Shown here: piece after piece, positions 61,909 through 64,000 of the stretch
How the letters are laid out: each line of letters opens with the position of its first letter
How positions within the stretch are numbered: position 1 is the first letter of the stretch
Source: Streptomyces sp. RKND-216
GTDB taxonomy: Bacteria > Actinomycetota > Actinomycetes > Streptomycetales > Streptomycetaceae
NCBI RefSeq assembly: GCF_004795255.1
Contig: NZ_SSBQ01000002.1
Coordinates: 3,305,501 to 3,369,500 of the forward strand
DNA: 64,000 nt
Direction of reading: 5' to 3'
The notes under the pieces: model-generated
Seen by the model: only the letters and a program-made list of their open reading frames with translations
What the model was told of the DNA's origin: nothing
Databases searched by the model: none
Translations under genes and position numbers: made by a program

Positions 61909-62931
61909 ATGGGGATTCAGGGGTTCGCGCGGGTGGTCGGTGCAGTGGTCGTGGGGGGCGCCCTCGGTCTCGGGGCCGGTGCCGCCGGCGCCGCGTCGTC
62001 GACGGAGGAGCCGTCGGCGTTCATCCTGGAGGACCCCCGCATCACCGAGTCCAGCGGGCTCGCCGCCAGCCGGGCGCACCCCGGCGTCTACTGGACGCAC
62101 AACGACTCCGACGACGGCCCGTACATGTACGCCGTAGACGGCGGCACCGGCAAGACCGTCGCGACCGTCACTCTCGAGGGCGTCGAGCCGCGCGACGTGG
62201 AGGCGGTGTCGGTGGGTCCCGACGGCGACGTGTTCGTCGGCGACATCGGCGACAACCTGGGCGGCGGCTGGAGCGAGGTGTGGATCTACCGCTTCGCCGA
62301 GCCGGAGCGGCTGCGCGACACCACCGTCACGCCCACCCGCTACACCGTCAGGTATGCCGACGGGCCGCGCGACGCCGAGTCGCTGATGGTGCATCCGGAG
62401 ACGGGCCGGGTCTATCTGGCGAGCAAGAGTGAACGGAGCGCCGGCGTCTATGCCGGCCCCGAGGAACTGACGGCTTCGGGCGTGAACGAGTTCGCCCGCA
62501 TCGCGGACGTGGACATCGAGGCGACGGACGGGGCGTTCTCCCCGGACGGTTCCCGGCTGGTGCTGCGCAGCTACTTCGGCTCCGAGATGTACCGGTGGAC
62601 GGACGAAGGACGTCCCGAGCCCGTCGGCTCGGTACCGGTGTCGACGTTCGGGCAGGGCGAGTCGGTGACCTTCACCCCGGACGGCCTCACGCTCATGTTC
62701 GGCTCTGAGGGCTCCAACAGCCGTGTCGCGCCGCAGGAGTTGGAGGGTGAGGCGCTGCCGGAGTCTGCCGCCGCGCAGCGGGAGAAGGCGGAGCGGAGCT
62801 CCGACGGCGCGCCGCCCCGGGAGGGCGAGGAGGGCGAGGAGCGCGACCTGGTGGTGGGGGCGATCGTGTTCGCCGCCGCGACCGTGATCTGGCTGTCGCT
62901 GCGGCGGGTGTTCGGCCGCAGGCGCGACTGA
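61909..62931 (+). CDS. Secreted beta-propeller-like protein with a C-terminal anchor
   Basis: A 340-residue protein. A signal peptide (VVGAVVVGGALGLGAGAAGA) is followed by repeats of beta-propeller type: GVYWTHNDSDDGPYMYAVDG, VSVGPDGDVFVGDIGDN, YLASKSERSAGVYAGPEELT, TDGAFSPDGSRLVLRSYFG. Near the C-terminus is a Glu-rich linker and a single membrane segment (DLVVGAIVFAAATVIWLSLR) with a basic tail, so the propeller is held on the cell surface. No enzyme motif is seen. It starts at ATG 61909. Confidence 0.8.
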   Translation: MGIQGFARVVGAVVVGGALGLGAGAAGAASSTEEPSAFILEDPRITESSGLAASRAHPGVYWTHNDSDDGPYMYAVDGGTGKTVATVTLEGVEPRDVEAVSVGPDGDVFVGDIGDNLGGGWSEVWIYRFAEPERLRDTTVTPTRYTVRYADGPRDAESLMVHPETGRVYLASKSERSAGVYAGPEELTASGVNEFARIADVDIEATDGAFSPDGSRLVLRSYFGSEMYRWTDEGRPEPVGSVPVSTFGQGESVTFTPDGLTLMFGSEGSNSRVAPQELEGEALPESAAAQREKAERSSDGAPPREGEEGEERDLVVGAIVFAAATVIWLSLRRVFGRRRD

Positions 62932-62944
62932 CGGGCCCGGACGC

Positions 62945-63277
62945 TCAGCCGTCCGCGCGGGCGGTCTCGACGAAGTCGGCGATGCCGTCGGCGGGCCGGG
63001 CCAGGGCGAACGTGAAGGAGTCGTTGCCGGCCACGTCGAAGGTGTCCTCGTCGAGCTCGGCCAGCGAGGGGAAGCCGCCGCTCTGCATGGCCTCGGTGAG
63101 GAAGGGGGCCTGGGCGGCCCAGAACTCCTCGTCGCTCACGCCGGTGAGCCGGGCCGCCTCCAGCGCGTTGAGGTGGTCGCGCGCGGAGCCGCTGACGTAG
63201 CTCTCGACGGCGAAGATGACGGAGAGCCGCTGCTGGTCGGTGAGGCTGAGCCCCTCCAGGCCGCGCAAGTACCAGAG
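62945..63277 (-). pseudogene. C-terminal fragment of a TetR-family regulator
   Basis: Only the ligand-binding C-terminal part is present: TDQQRLSVIFAVESYVSGSA and SDEEFWAAQAPFLTEAMQSG then FDVAGNDSFTFALARPADGI, the TetR_C_1 pattern. There is no DNA-binding domain or credible start: the frame runs back into the serC terminator region. It is the tail of a regulator whose N-terminal half has been lost. Confidence 0.75.
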
Positions 63278-63327
63278 CCTCGGCCGCTGAGCCGGGCGCG
63301 GCCCCCTGCGGGCCGGCAGACCAGGGG

Positions 63328-63354
63328 GCCCGGACGGCGCGCAGCCGTCCGGGC
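63328..63354 (-). terminator. Terminator of serC
   Basis: Perfect 11-bp arms GCCCGGACGGC and GCCGTCCGGGC around GCGCA, 27 bases beyond the leftward serC stop codon. Confidence 0.85.
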
Positions 63355-63381
63355 CTCTCCGGTCGGGTCCCGCATCCGCGC

Positions 63382-64000
<619 letters not shown>

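Overview
The window is chromosomal DNA of a Streptomyces or very close relative. The DNA is very GC-rich, with coding regions strongly biased to G or C at third positions and many GTG starts. Actinobacterial marker families are present (DUF3263, DUF3027, DUF2530, DUF2771, DUF4031, HelR). There is one TTA (bldA-type) codon, a DasR operator in front of nagK-nagA, and futalosine-route menaquinone genes. The gene order (nagKA, otsB/otsA, thrC, csp, a lone groEL, murQ/murR, mqnB/mqnD) looks like conserved core chromosome rather than an island. I see no tRNA, rRNA, insertion sequence, prophage or CRISPR array.

Layout. 1-3.6 kb: end of a secreted carbohydrate-binding protein, then a leftward GlcNAc operon (nagK-nagA, then a PfkB sugar kinase) behind a DasR site. 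3.6-8.6 kb: a DUF3263 gene with a TTA codon, then compatible-solute genes (otsB, otsA, gpgS) with a frameshifted nuclease/phosphatase-family gene between them. 8.9-13.4 kb: SAM riboswitch-thrC, a MoaD/ThiS protein, a cold-shock gene, and groEL behind a double CIRCE operator; these genes are separated by strong terminators. 13.5-24.5 kb: amino-acid symporter, YihY protein, murQ/murR (MurNAc-6-P recycling), small conserved genes, a vapC remnant, an MFS pump, Uma2 nuclease, HD protein, cutC and a DUF4230 protein. 24.5-35.3 kb: nucleic-acid enzymes (HelR and an XPB helicase) with a GT87 mannosyltransferase, a TetR/deazaflavin-reductase operon, and an 852-aa protein that shares a domain with the XPB helicase.

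35.4-44.6 kb: a GNAT gene with an in-frame amber codon, membrane and HAD proteins, a second cold-shock gene with a structured leader, a fused mqnB-mqnD frame, DUF2771 lipoprotein, MFS, DUF3027 and an AMIN-like lipoprotein. 44.5-53.6 kb: a globin-reductase whose end overlaps the facing lipoprotein gene, a zinc-ribbon membrane protein, a TSUP transporter, a 1094-aa sacsin/Hsp90-type ATPase, and a divergent LysR/DapA-family pair. 53.9-64 kb: NCS2 purine permease, an orphan ribbon-helix-helix protein, marR-MFS operon, thpR, two aldo-keto reductases, an SGNH hydrolase, a secreted beta-propeller-like protein, a TetR fragment, and the start of serC, which runs off the window.

Themes. Amino-sugar recycling (nagK, nagA, murQ, murR) shares the window with DasR-type sites. 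Stress physiology is covered by trehalose, glucosylglycerate, two cold-shock proteins, GroEL and HelR. Four broken genes (nuclease/phosphatase-family, vapC, GNAT, TetR) show ordinary core-genome erosion, or in two cases possible sequencing error. Many starts sit 6-8 bases after a -10-like hexamer, which suggests leaderless mRNAs. I found no clearly new large system. The strongest leads are the XPB plus XPB-domain partner pair, the mqnB-mqnD read-through, the DasR-like site over the cutC start, and the SAM riboswitch only 19 bases from the thrC start.
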